Assembly (NCBI GenBank): GCA_002408385.1
Contig: DHSB01000211.1
Location: forward strand, 1 to 16,249
DNA from: Myxococcales bacterium UBA5297
GTDB lineage: Bacteria; Myxococcota; Myxococcia; Myxococcales; UBA5297
Direction: 5' to 3'
DNA length: 16,249 bases
The position numbers and the translations under genes were made by a program. The notes under the pieces were generated by a model. That model was not told the DNA's origin. It ran no database searches and saw nothing but the letters and a program-made list of their open reading frames with translations. Shown in pieces: positions 1-7,658 of the stretch (within the stretch, counting starts at the first letter, position 1; every line of letters begins with the position of its first letter).

Positions 1-984
1 CTGCTCGGGCGAGCCGCCCGACGTGGCCGCGGGCGCGCCCCGGGCAGCAGGAGCCGCCGCGGCGACTGCAGCCGGCGCCTGAGCTGGCTGGGCGGGCGCG
101 AGCCGTGCGCGCGCGTCCGGGTCGTTAGGAGCAAGCTCGGAGATCTTTCGCCAGACGTCGCGCTCTTCGTCGATGCGGTCCTGCTCGTCGTAGATGCGCG
201 CGAGCTCCTTGTAGACCGAGACCGTCTTGGAGACCTGCCCAAGCTCTTTGAACGCCTGCGCGAGCATGTGCAGGGTTTCGACGTCTTTCGGATCGGCCTT
301 GAAGCAAAGCTGCAGCTTGGCCAGAGCGCGCTTGGTGTCCTGCTTAGCCAGATAGATCGCCGCGAGCTCGCGGGTCAGCTCGATATTTCCCGGATCGAGA
401 AAGACGAGGCGCTCGGCGACCTTGATGTAGTCGTCGACGCGGTTGTTGCGCTTGAGGTACTCGGCGGCGTGCTGGAACTCGGCGATCGCCTCGGGGTTCA
501 TCGCCTCGCGAGCGTACAGCTCGGCGAGCTTGATGCGGCTGGCGATGTTGTCCGGGTCGAGATCGACCATCTTGCGCAGTGTGTCCAGGCTCGCGCGCGA
601 ATCGCCGACCTTGTCATAGTGCTCGACGACGAGCTGGAACTGCGCCATCGCGTCGCTCATCAACCCAAGTTGTTGATGGAGCTCGGCGAGCTTCAGGTTG
701 ACGTCGACGAGGTTCGGGTTGAGCTTGAGAACCTGCTTGTAAACCGCGACGGCCTTGAGGAAGAAGCCGTCGGCTGAGTAGCTCTCAGCGACCTTGAGGA
801 AGCTGTCGGCGGCGAGGCCGTTCTCGCCCTTCTTCTGATAGAGCTCGCCGAGCTTCTGTTGGATGCGCGCGTCCCGGGGGTCGGCATCGAGGAGCTTGTT
901 GTACTCCTTGATAGCCTTGTCGTACTGCCCCTTCTGAACGTACTTGGTCGCGGCCTCGATGATCTTGTTCTTGTCAATTGCCAC
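1..984 (-). CDS. TPR repeat protein, 5' part only (candidate SgmX-like pilus regulator)
   Basis: This frame is open for 328 codons from a GTG at 984 to the window edge, so the C-terminus is missing. After the start it reads AIDKNKIIEAATKYVQKGQY, and tetratricopeptide helices with small/aromatic spacing follow (LGELYQKKG, LAELHQQLG, LAELYARE, LAAIYLAKQD, LAQAFKELG). There are roughly seven repeats up to about residue 285. An Ala/Pro-rich stretch then runs to the edge, probably a linker to a further domain. TPR arrays are protein-binding scaffolds; no signal peptide is seen, so it is probably cytoplasmic. No ATG lies near the start. GTG is chosen because the repeats begin directly after it, although no clear Shine-Dalgarno precedes it. 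From memory, M. xanthus SgmX, a TPR protein that activates type IV pili with MglA, is encoded a few genes past pilQ and begins similarly, which makes it the best candidate identity. Other TPR proteins are possible. Confidence 0.8.
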   Translation of the reverse strand, partial: MAIDKNKIIEAATKYVQKGQYDKAIKEYNKLLDADPRDARIQQKLGELYQKKGENGLAADSFLKVAESYSADGFFLKAVAVYKQVLKLNPNLVDVNLKLAELHQQLGLMSDAMAQFQLVVEHYDKVGDSRASLDTLRKMVDLDPDNIASRIKLAELYAREAMNPEAIAEFQHAAEYLKRNNRVDDYIKVAERLVFLDPGNIELTRELAAIYLAKQDTKRALAKLQLCFKADPKDVETLHMLAQAFKELGQVSKTVSVYKELARIYDEQDRIDEERDVWRKISELAPNDPDARARLAPAQPAQAPAAVAAAAPAARGAPAATSGGSPEQ

Positions 985-1011
985 GGTTCTGGCCGCTCGC
1001 TTGTGACCGCA

Positions 1012-1027
1012 GCGTTCCGGGGAACGC
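1012..1027. promoter_or_regulatory. Short perfect inverted repeat upstream of the TPR gene
   Basis: Seven-base arms GCGTTCC and GGAACGC are separated by GG. The element lies 28-43 bases upstream of the GTG start at 984. It could be an operator or a leader stem-loop. No regulator is suggested by the sequence and chance occurrence is possible. Confidence 0.25.
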
Positions 1028-1108
1028 CTGCGGACTCGCCATCGCCGCGAGGTGGTGTCCGGGAGCCTGCTCTTTGTTGGAGCCTGCTCTCTCTTGGCGC
1101 GGGGGTTC

Positions 1109-1138
1109 AGCGTATCGAAAGAAGGACAGCTCAGTCAA
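1109..1138 (-). promoter_or_regulatory. Possible housekeeping promoter for the TPR gene
   Basis: On the minus strand TTGACT (1138-1133) matches five of six -35 consensus bases. It is followed after 18 bases by TACGCT (1114-1109), a weak -10. Transcription would start near 1102, giving a leader of about 118 bases before the GTG at 984. This is the best promoter-like pair I see in the gap; the spacing is slightly long. Confidence 0.3.
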
Positions 1139-1652
1139 GAATCGCGCTCAGCCCAAAAAGCGACGGATGAGCGGGTACTTAGGCTCTCGCAAGGGGTTCC
1201 GTCGGCAGGGTTCGGCGCCCCGGAGCTCGTCGCGCTTCGTCCAGGCAACTTGGACGCGTTTCCGGTCATCCCGAGCCGAGAGGCGACCAGCGGAGCCTCG
1301 CGGACCTCGCGAATTCGCTCCCAACCTCGTCTGGACGGAGACCTCCAGCGCCTCGCCAGTGAATTCAGCCACTTGCGGATTCCACAGCCTTCGCGCCGAA
1401 CGAACTCCAGCGCCCGGCAGGCGGTCCCCTGTGCCCAGGCCGTTCTGGGCGTTCGCGATAGGTTCCGGGGGCTCACGGGTCGCGCGCCGAGCCGCCGCAC
1501 TTTGCCCCAACCTCGACCACTACCCCGAGTGAATACAAGGTGACATCCCTCCTGCGCCTGAGGGAAGGTCAACCGCAGCCGCCCTCATGCGCGGGCGAGC
1601 GCAAGACATCGGCCTCTCAGCCAAGGACCAAGCGCGAGCACCATGAGGAAGT

Positions 1653-1684
1653 CCCCTCTTCCCGTGCCTGCGCGGGAAGAAGGG
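1653..1684 (-). terminator. Stem-loop downstream of efp, possible terminator
   Basis: The arms CGGGAAGAAGGG (1673-1684) and CCCCTCTTCCCG (1653-1664) form a 12-pair stem with one G-U wobble and an 8-base loop. It starts 39 bases after the efp stop codon. No U tract follows on the minus strand, so it may act as a weak or factor-assisted terminator or as a 3'-end stabiliser. Confidence 0.45.
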
Positions 1685-1723
1685 ATTGAGGGAAGAGAGC
1701 CGCGACAGGGTTTCCCCAGCGTC

Positions 1724-2296
1724 TCAGGCGTTGACTCGGGTGATGTACTCCCCGGTCCGGGTGTCGATACGCAGGACATCGCCCTCGTTGATGAACAGGG
1801 GCACGCTCACCACGTAGCCGCTCTCGAGCGTAGCCGGCTTCTGGGCGCCGGTGACGGTGTCGCCCTTCATGCCCGGGTCGCATTTGATGACCTTGAGGTC
1901 GACCGCGTTCGGCACGCTCACGCCGATAGGCTGGCCGTTGTAGAACAGGATGTACGCGCTGATATTCTCTTTGAGGTAGTTGCCGGCCGAGCCGAGCTGC
2001 TCCTTGCTCAGGTAGGTCTGCTCATAGCTCTTGGCGTCCATGAAGTGGTACTCGCCGGCCTGCTCGTAGAGGTACTGCATCTCGCGCTCTTCGACGTCGG
2101 CCTTGGCGACCTTGTCGCCGGAACGGAACGTCGGCTCGAGCGTGCGGCCTGAGGTGAGGCTCTTGATCTTCGTTCGCACGAATGCCGAGCCCTTCCCGGG
2201 CTTGACGTGCTGGAAGTAGACGATCTCGAAAGGCTCGCCGTCGATCTCGATCTTCAGACCGTTGCGAAACTCGCTGGTGTCAATCATCTCGGCCAT
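1724..2296 (-). CDS. efp: Translation elongation factor P
   Basis: The 190-residue product matches EF-P in length and sequence from the N-terminal KOW-like domain (FRNGLKIEIDGEPFEIVYFQ) through the OB domains to the C-terminal DVLRIDTRTGEYITRV segment. EF-P binds ribosomes stalled on consecutive prolines and promotes peptide bond formation. Lys35 in HVKPGKGSAF aligns with E. coli Lys34, which is beta-lysylated by EpmA/EpmB; whether those enzymes exist here cannot be seen. An upstream ATG at 2320 is in frame. The start at 2296 is preferred because AAGGAG (2310-2305) lies 8 bases before it and the product then begins MAEMIDTSEF, as in the family. The gene follows the Roadblock gene by 90 bases on the same strand, so the two may be co-transcribed. 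Confidence 0.97.
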   Translation of the reverse strand: MAEMIDTSEFRNGLKIEIDGEPFEIVYFQHVKPGKGSAFVRTKIKSLTSGRTLEPTFRSGDKVAKADVEEREMQYLYEQAGEYHFMDAKSYEQTYLSKEQLGSAGNYLKENISAYILFYNGQPIGVSVPNAVDLKVIKCDPGMKGDTVTGAQKPATLESGYVVSVPLFINEGDVLRIDTRTGEYITRVNA

Positions 2297-2386
2297 TGGT
2301 CCGACTCCTTGATCGCGCAACGGCCCGCGTGGCGAGCCGTTTGTGAAGTTGTTTTGGATTTGCGTGAGCGTCTGTCGAGGAGCGCG

Positions 2387-2752
2387 CTACTCCAGCTCGG
2401 CCTTGACCTTGGGCGCCGTGATCCGCAGCACGTATCGGCCCTTGCCGTAGTTGCCCTCGGGAGTGATAGCGAGCACCAAGTAATACTCCGGGGTCAGCAT
2501 CCGCGCGATGGTGATCAACCGCTCGGTGTTGATGGAGATCTCGCTGACGTCGCCCGCCTGCAACGAGGCAGCGGCCTCCTTGAGCTTGGAGAGAATGCTG
2601 CCGTACTCGATGAGCATGGCCGGCAGGTCGAGCCCGTCGAGCTCTTGGACCTGCTGCGTGTCGATAGCCATGCCGTCGAAGCCCATGACACTGCAGACCA
2701 CCGAGCCCTCGACCTGCTTGAGAACCTGCTCCAGATGCGTGCGGAAGGACAT
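2387..2752 (-). CDS. Roadblock/LC7 domain protein (MglB-like family)
   Basis: This 121-residue protein is a single Roadblock/LC7 domain. It has an N-terminal helix (FRTHLEQVLKQVEG), a beta pair with a Gly-Phe-Asp turn (SVMGFDGMAIDTQ), a long central helix (MLIEYGSILSKLKEAAASL) and C-terminal strands (ISINTERLITIARMLTPEYYLVLAIT). Members bind or regulate small Ras-like GTPases; MglB, the activator of MglA in M. xanthus, is the best-known example. This protein is shorter than MglB, lacks its C-terminal tail and is clearly a different paralogue, so I give no symbol. A GAGGAG precedes the ATG by only 3 bases, somewhat close. It sits between the pil terminator and efp. Its position near pilQ and a TPR gene suggests a role in pilus polarity or activation, but that is inference. 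Confidence 0.9.
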   Translation of the reverse strand: MSFRTHLEQVLKQVEGSVVCSVMGFDGMAIDTQQVQELDGLDLPAMLIEYGSILSKLKEAAASLQAGDVSEISINTERLITIARMLTPEYYLVLAITPEGNYGKGRYVLRITAPKVKAELE

Positions 2753-2811
2753 GCGCTCCTCGCTAAAAAGCCCTTGAACCCTCTGGACTTACGGCTGCTG
2801 CCGGGCGGCAC

Positions 2812-2841
2812 TAGGTAGCCCGAGGGCCCGGTGAAAGTCAA
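2812..2841 (-). promoter_or_regulatory. Possible promoter for the Roadblock-efp unit
   Basis: TTGACT (2841-2836) is a good -35. TACCTA (2817-2812), 18 bases on, is a poor -10. The pair lies just past the pil operon terminator and about 60 bases upstream of the Roadblock ATG, where a new promoter would be needed. Confidence 0.3.
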
Positions 2842-2870
2842 GGGGCGAGCATTCGACGCACCGCTCGCTC

Positions 2871-2907
2871 CAAAAAAGGGGCCGACCCGACGAAGGTCGG
2901 GTCGGCC
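2871..2907 (-). terminator. Strong intrinsic terminator of the pilM-Q/lipoprotein operon
   Basis: A perfect 12-pair stem (GGCCGACCCGAC at 2880-2891 with GTCGGGTCGGCC at 2896-2907) encloses the 4-base loop GAAG. On the minus strand it is followed by CC and six Ts (complement of 2872-2877). It begins 25 bases after the lipoprotein stop codon. It cleanly separates the pil operon from the Roadblock-efp unit. Confidence 0.93.
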
Positions 2908-2932
2908 GATTGCTGCACGCCGTCTTGCTCTC

Positions 2933-3670
2933 CTACTCGCAAAGGCAGGTGTCGGGGTTACGGGTGGTACCCTCCGGGCAGCCCGCGGAGCCCGCCTTGC
3001 ACACGCAGACATAGCCGATACCGTCCTGTCCCCAGTTCTGGCACGGAGGGTCTGTCGGCCCGGCCGAGACGAGGTCGTGGACCGCGGAGTCGCAAATCGG
3101 CGCCATGCTCGCATAGACGGTTAGCGGGAAGGCGAACGGCGCCGTCTCGTACTCGGCCCCGTGGGCGAACGTTCCGGAGAGCTTGATCTCCACAACGACC
3201 TCCCGGCCGTCGGGCGTCGCCATGGCCACAAGGCGCCTGTACGCCTCGGAGCTGAGGATATTGAATGCGAAGTCCGTCTCCGACTGCGCCTGAATCAGGC
3301 CGGAGAGGCTCATCTCGCTCGTGACCTCAGGGACTCCCTGCCCGGTGTAGCGGAAGGTCACCTTCTCTACGTAGAAGTCGTTTCGGTCCGCGGGATTGTA
3401 GCTGGAGCCACCGCCCGTCAACTCGGTCGCTTCGACGTTGCTCACCACGCGAAGCGCGAGCATGTAGGCCGGATTATTGGGGTTTACGTACCCGAGATCG
3501 ATGACGCCGCGGGCGAGCTGCATATTGGAGCCGGTCGTCAGCACGCACTGGCCGTCAATCGCGCCGGCGAGCGCCTGCTTGACCTGAATGCTGACGACGT
3601 CAGGCACGCACGAGGCCGAGCAGAGCCCAAGCGCCACAGCGGGGACAAGGAGCAGTTTCGTAAGCTTCAT
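2933..3670 (-). CDS. Cysteine-rich predicted lipoprotein, last gene of the pil operon
   Basis: I do not recognise a named family. The 245-residue product starts with a lipoprotein-type signal: two lysines, a hydrophobic stretch LLLVPAVALGL, then CSASC with Cys21 as the likely lipidated residue (Ser at -1 is acceptable but not ideal). A beta-rich middle follows. The tail carries seven cysteines between residues 193 and 244, including VCVC and CLCE, which suggests several disulphides outside the cytoplasm. AGAGGAGAGG precedes the ATG. The gene starts 31 bases after pilQ and precedes the strong terminator, so it belongs to the pilM-Q operon. An outer-membrane accessory role for PilQ (pilotin-like or stabilising) is a reasonable guess from position only. 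It is not similar to Tgl, the TPR pilotin of M. xanthus. Confidence 0.85.
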   Translation of the reverse strand: MKLTKLLLVPAVALGLCSASCVPDVVSIQVKQALAGAIDGQCVLTTGSNMQLARGVIDLGYVNPNNPAYMLALRVVSNVEATELTGGGSSYNPADRNDFYVEKVTFRYTGQGVPEVTSEMSLSGLIQAQSETDFAFNILSSEAYRRLVAMATPDGREVVVEIKLSGTFAHGAEYETAPFAFPLTVYASMAPICDSAVHDLVSAGPTDPPCQNWGQDGIGYVCVCKAGSAGCPEGTTRNPDTCLCE

Positions 3671-3701
3671 GGGATTCCTCTCCTCTAATCGCTTGCTCAG
3701 C

Positions 3702-6374
3702 CTACGGGGTCATCTCGCCAGCGGCGACGATCTGATTGCGGTTGATGATGCGGGGCGTGATGAAGATCAGCAGCTCCGACCGGTTGTCAGTCTCGCGGTT
3801 GTGCTTGAAGAGCCAGCCGAGAACCGGGATGCGCGCCAATACCGGCACCGCCGCCTCACTGAGCGCCTGCGAGCGGGTGTAGATGCCACCGATGACCGTG
3901 GTGTCGCCGTCCTTCACCAGCACCTGGGTCTTCGCCTCCTTCTTGCTGATCGAAGGCTGACCGTTCGCACCCGAGTTGCCCGGGTCAGGCTGGTTGTTGC
4001 TGGCGGTGATGTCGAGGAGGACGCTGCCATCGGCGGTCACATGCGGGGTGACGTCCAACTGGAGCCGCGCCTCGACGAAGGCCGTGTTCACGCCGGCGGC
4101 CGAGACCTGGCTGAAGGGGATAGACACGCCCTGGCTGATGGTCGCCGAGGAGTTGTCGAGCGTCGTCACCTTGGGAGCGCTGATGGTCTTGATCTGACCG
4201 GCACTCTCCATCGCCGAGAGCCGCAGGTTGAGGGCCACCGCGCCCCCCGCCGAGCCGAAGATGAAGCCGACGCCGCCGCCGGAGCCGGCGCCGATGGGCG
4301 CGGGCATGTTCACGGCGTAGTTCGGGGTATCGGCGGTCCCCATCGTGCCCTCGTTGCCCGCAGCGCCCGACATCCGGACGATGTTCGGGAAGAGCAGACC
4401 CGTCGGATTGCCGGTGGTCGGACCGAGCGAGACGTTACCGCCCCACTGGATGCCGAAGTCGCGCGCGAAGCTCGTCGTCGCTTCGACGATGCGGCCCTCG
4501 ATGAGCACCTGCGGGGTCTGCGTGTCGAGCCGGCGCACCAGGCCCTCGGCCCGCGCCAGCGCCTCGAGCGTGTCCTTGACGATGATGACGTTGGTGCGCG
4601 TGTCGACCGTCATGCTCCCGCGCTCGGAGAGCAGGCCGGTCACCTTGGAGGAAATCTCGTTGGCGGTCGCATAGTTGACCGGAATCAGCCGGACCTTGAG
4701 CGGCTCGACCCTCTCCATCGCCTTCTTGCGCTCGGCGGCGAGCTTGCGCTCCTCTTCGAGCTCCTTCATCGGCGCGACGCGCAGGATGTTGCCGATCTCC
4801 TCCTTGTCGAGCCCCTTCGACTTGAGGATCAGGTCGAGCGCCTGGTCCCAGGGCACGTTGCGCAGCTTGATGGTCACCTTGCCGCTGACGTTGTCGGCGA
4901 CGATGACGTTGCGTTTGGAGACCTCGGCGATGATTCGCAGAAGGTTGTGGATGTCGATCTCCTTGAACTCGAAGGAGACGCGGCGCCCGGTGTACCTGCG
5001 GCGCGCCGACGCGGTCGAGCTGTACTGGGCCGGCTCCGACGAGAAAGCCCCGGCGCGCGGGGAGGAGACGGCCGACTCCTCGGCGAGTTGAATCCTCTGC
5101 CCGTCGATCAGCATCTCGGAGCTCGCCGACGCCACCGCGCCCTCCGCCTTGATCTCCCAGACCAGCGCCCCCGAGGACTCGACGGTGACGGCGTCGTCGG
5201 CCGCCCCTTCGAGCGTGGCAACGATCTGCACCCGCCCCGCCTCGCCCGGCGCGCTGAAGGAGCTCACCATCTTGACCGGACCGCCGAAGGCCGAGGTGTC
5301 GAGGCTGCGCTCGAGCCGCGTGGGCAGCGCGGCGTTCTCGAGGGTGAGAATCGCGGTCCTCGGGTCGGGACGCGAGACGCGATACTCAGCGCCCTTGCCG
5401 ACGTTGACGACGATGCGTCCGCGCTGCTGGTCGCCGCTGAAGGCCACGTCCTTGACGGCCGCCTTGGAAGCCGTCGGCTTGGCCGCCTTCGCGGCTTGCT
5501 TCGCGACCGGCTTGGCTTCGGCGAGCGCCTGCGACTGCATCAGCACGCGCAGGCCGTTCGAGGTGCGCTCGACCGAGTACTGCGGCATCGAATCCCCGCG
5601 CGCGTCGATGACCACCCGGATCTTGTCGGCGTGCTTGCCGAAACGAACGTCTTTGATGGGAGCGCTGGCACCGGCGCTCTTGGCGCGGGTTGACCGCTCG
5701 AAGCCGAAGAGATCGAGAGCCAGCCGCGGCGGGTCGCGAAGCTCGATGAGGTCGAAGGTGCCCACCTCGCCGTCGGTGAGCAGCCCGACGCTGAACGAAC
5801 GGCCGGCGTTGGAGAAGCGAACCGCCCGCACCTGCTTGCCGGGGTTGACGACCTCCTTCGAATCGGTTCGCGAGACGACGACGTCCGGGTCGCCCGACGG
5901 CTGCGCCGCAGCCTGCTGCTCGCCAGGCCGGTCGGCCTCGAGCGCCGGCGCCGCACTCGGCTCCACCGCAGCCGCGGCCGCGCCCCCTTCGGCGACCGTG
6001 ACCACGACCTGGTCGCCTTGCGCCTGCACGTCGTAGCGCGCCCCTTCCGACAGCGCGACGACCAGCCTGCCGACCGTCGCCCGCTCGTCGGAGAACTGGG
6101 AGACGGTGACGCCGGCGATGGGGCCGACCCCATCTCGAGGCCCGCGGACCGCCGAGACATCGGCACCCGAGACATCGACGACCACCCGCGAGGGCTCGGA
6201 GAGCTTGAAGACGGTGAAGACCGGCACCTTGCTTCCAGACAAGGTCACCTTGGCCTCGGCACCCTGCCCCGCGACATCGATCGACTTGACGACGTTCAGG
6301 TCGGCAGCCGACGCCGCTCCGGGGATGAGCGCCAGGGCAACGACCAACCCGGCCAGCCAGAGGCGATTCTTCAT
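3702..6374 (-). CDS. pilQ: Type IV pilus secretin PilQ
   Basis: PilQ forms the multimeric outer-membrane channel through which the pilus passes. The 890-residue product has a signal peptide (MKNRLWLAGLVVALAL, cleavage near ASA/AD). Three AMIN-type peptidoglycan-binding regions follow (about 26-127, 177-280, 305-409), as known for M. xanthus PilQ. An Ala/Lys-rich linker lies near 284-306. The N0/STN domain (VSFEFKEIDIHNLLRIIAEV, about 464-533), N1 domain (560-618) and secretin domain (620-875) come next, with the secretin signature VPVLARIPVLGWLF at 843-856. A longer frame starts at 6443, but ATG 6374 is chosen because AAGGAG (6388-6383) lies 8 bases upstream and the signal peptide begins there. 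It follows pilP by 65 bases in the pilM-Q operon. Confidence 0.97.
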   Translation of the reverse strand: MKNRLWLAGLVVALALIPGAASAADLNVVKSIDVAGQGAEAKVTLSGSKVPVFTVFKLSEPSRVVVDVSGADVSAVRGPRDGVGPIAGVTVSQFSDERATVGRLVVALSEGARYDVQAQGDQVVVTVAEGGAAAAAVEPSAAPALEADRPGEQQAAAQPSGDPDVVVSRTDSKEVVNPGKQVRAVRFSNAGRSFSVGLLTDGEVGTFDLIELRDPPRLALDLFGFERSTRAKSAGASAPIKDVRFGKHADKIRVVIDARGDSMPQYSVERTSNGLRVLMQSQALAEAKPVAKQAAKAAKPTASKAAVKDVAFSGDQQRGRIVVNVGKGAEYRVSRPDPRTAILTLENAALPTRLERSLDTSAFGGPVKMVSSFSAPGEAGRVQIVATLEGAADDAVTVESSGALVWEIKAEGAVASASSEMLIDGQRIQLAEESAVSSPRAGAFSSEPAQYSSTASARRRYTGRRVSFEFKEIDIHNLLRIIAEVSKRNVIVADNVSGKVTIKLRNVPWDQALDLILKSKGLDKEEIGNILRVAPMKELEEERKLAAERKKAMERVEPLKVRLIPVNYATANEISSKVTGLLSERGSMTVDTRTNVIIVKDTLEALARAEGLVRRLDTQTPQVLIEGRIVEATTSFARDFGIQWGGNVSLGPTTGNPTGLLFPNIVRMSGAAGNEGTMGTADTPNYAVNMPAPIGAGSGGGVGFIFGSAGGAVALNLRLSAMESAGQIKTISAPKVTTLDNSSATISQGVSIPFSQVSAAGVNTAFVEARLQLDVTPHVTADGSVLLDITASNNQPDPGNSGANGQPSISKKEAKTQVLVKDGDTTVIGGIYTRSQALSEAAVPVLARIPVLGWLFKHNRETDNRSELLIFITPRIINRNQIVAAGEMTP

Positions 6375-6439
6375 TGCAGGCTCTCCTTCAACCGTAGCTC
6401 TTGATGCGGACCAGCGGGCGTTTGGCCAACGATCTCGAC

Positions 6440-7012
6440 TCACTGCATCACCTCGGCGCCAAGGAGGTCGACATCCTCGCCACCCTTCGCCTTCTCGTCC
6501 TTGGGCAATTCAATGACGATCTGGTTGAGGTGGGGCTTGCCCATCTGGTCCTTGAAGACCTCGGTCACGATCACTTCGCCCGAGCGAATCTGCGAAACCT
6601 TGCCGTTGCGCTTGCCAATGAAGGTGCCGCGGCGCACGACGTAGCCGCGACCGCTCGGGTCCTCGACCATCGCTACCGGGTTCGACATGCCGCTGATCAC
6701 CGCGACGAGCTTGAACTGCTCGAGGTCCCACTTGCAAAGCGGGCCGCAGTCGCGTCCCCCAACGGCGAGGCTCGGCTTGGCCTGCTCGTCGTCGAGCACC
6801 GACCGGAACGGGTCGCGCTTGCCGATGGGCGAGTAGGCGTACTCGTAGGGCCTCACTTCTTCGGCAACCTCGGCGGCGCTCGCCGCCTCGGGCTGAGCAG
6901 ATGCCTTCGCAGCGGCAGCTTTGGCAGCCGGCCTTGCCGCCTGCTTCGGCTCTTCGCCGCATGCGGCTACGAGCATCAATCCAATTGCGGCTACGAAAAG
7001 CCTCGAGACCAT
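6440..7012 (-). CDS. pilP: Type IV pilus lipoprotein PilP
   Basis: PilP is the inner-membrane lipoprotein that connects the PilN/PilO dimer to the PilQ secretin across the periplasm. The 190-residue product has a lipoprotein signal ending in LVAAC (lipidated Cys18) and an Ala/Lys-rich flexible linker. The conserved RDPF motif (GKRDPFRSV) precedes a beta-sandwich HR-type domain (FKLVAVISGMSNPVAMVEDP, GYVVRRGTFIGKRNGKV). An in-frame ATG at 7087 would add 25 basic residues and overlap pilO. ATG 7012 puts the signal peptide at the N-terminus and starts 28 bases after pilO, so it is preferred despite a weak GGGG-type ribosome site. The extra pair of cysteines (DCGPLC) is somewhat unusual. Confidence 0.94.
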   Translation of the reverse strand: MVSRLFVAAIGLMLVAACGEEPKQAARPAAKAAAAKASAQPEAASAAEVAEEVRPYEYAYSPIGKRDPFRSVLDDEQAKPSLAVGGRDCGPLCKWDLEQFKLVAVISGMSNPVAMVEDPSGRGYVVRRGTFIGKRNGKVSQIRSGEVIVTEVFKDQMGKPHLNQIVIELPKDEKAKGGEDVDLLGAEVMQ

Positions 7013-7040
7013 GCTAGACCCCGCAGTACGTGCAGCGCGC

Positions 7041-7646
7041 TTAGCGCTTCTTCTTATCGGCCGCGGGCGCCTCGGCGCCCTTTTCAATGAATCGGAACGT
7101 GGTCGCCAAATAGGTGGCGCTCAAGATGACCTTCTCGCTCTTTCGCTGCGGGCTCGAGAACGAAAGGTTGCTCACATTCACGATGCGCCGCAGCTTCGAG
7201 ATGCTTTCGAAGAAGATCGCAATCTCATGAAACGAGCCCGATACCTTCATATCAATAGGAATTGAGGCATAGAAGTTCTGAGGCGTCTCATTCTTCGGCT
7301 GGAGGCTGACGATCTCCAGGCCGCTCTTCTTGCCAACATCATTGAGTTGTCGCAGAAGCTCATCGATGTCCCTCGAGACCGGCAGCTCGGTGAGCGCCTC
7401 GGCGAGACGTCGCTCAAGAACCTCTTTGTCGCGACGAAACTGATTGAGATTGTCCGCGATGACCTTCTTGTCGACGAGATCCTTTTCAAGCTTCTTGTAC
7501 TGCGACTGATTCCTCGCAATCGTCTGCTCTATCCCGTCGATGACCAAGTACCAATTGGCTCCGGTCAAAAGAGCGACCGACAGGCCGACGACGGCGACTT
7601 TTGTGCCGAGTGGTACCTTGACGATGCGTTCGATGAGCTTGTTCAT
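7041..7646 (-). CDS. pilO: Type IV pilus alignment protein PilO
   Basis: PilO pairs with PilN in the inner membrane and holds PilP and the platform in register. The 201-residue product has a short cytoplasmic N-terminus, one membrane helix (about 18-37, VAVVGLSVALLTGANWYLVI) and a charged coiled coil (about 40-85). A ferredoxin-like periplasmic domain follows with the family pattern LEIVSLQPKNE, YASIPIDMKVSGSFHEIAIF and LRRIVNVSNLSF. The Lys/Arg-rich tail (KKKR) is short. AGGA lies 7 bases before the ATG. The gene starts 12 bases after pilN, as expected for a translationally linked pair. Confidence 0.96.
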   Translation of the reverse strand: MNKLIERIVKVPLGTKVAVVGLSVALLTGANWYLVIDGIEQTIARNQSQYKKLEKDLVDKKVIADNLNQFRRDKEVLERRLAEALTELPVSRDIDELLRQLNDVGKKSGLEIVSLQPKNETPQNFYASIPIDMKVSGSFHEIAIFFESISKLRRIVNVSNLSFSSPQRKSEKVILSATYLATTFRFIEKGAEAPAADKKKR

Positions 7647-7658
7647 CGCCTATTCCTA

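Larger units (their letters stand above)
985..1652. other. Intergenic region without a recognisable gene
   Basis: About 670 bases separate the TPR start from the stem-loop after efp. Several open frames of 120-180 codons exist on both strands, but they overlap each other, look like ordinary GC-rich spurious frames and have no domain-like composition. Visible elements are the inverted repeat at 1012-1027, the promoter-like pair at 1109-1138, a 12-base direct repeat GGAGCCTGCTCT (1062-1073 and 1079-1090) and a small hairpin (GCCCAG/CTGGGC, 1433-1450). Confidence 0.5.

Noticed and set aside
1052..1572. Overlapping 120-180 codon frames on both strands in the gap between efp and the TPR gene
   Set aside because: They overlap each other in several frames, have no ribosome sites or recognisable motifs, and their composition is that of random GC-rich DNA.
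3588..5693. A 701-codon plus-strand open frame inside pilQ
   Set aside because: It is antisense to the unmistakable secretin gene. Its translation is Arg/Asp/Leu/Val-rich low-complexity sequence with no domain, typical of the complement of a high-GC gene.
6375..6443. pilQ start at 6443
   Set aside because: It would bury the signal peptide behind 23 residues and overlap the pilP stop. The ATG at 6374 has an optimal AAGGAG.
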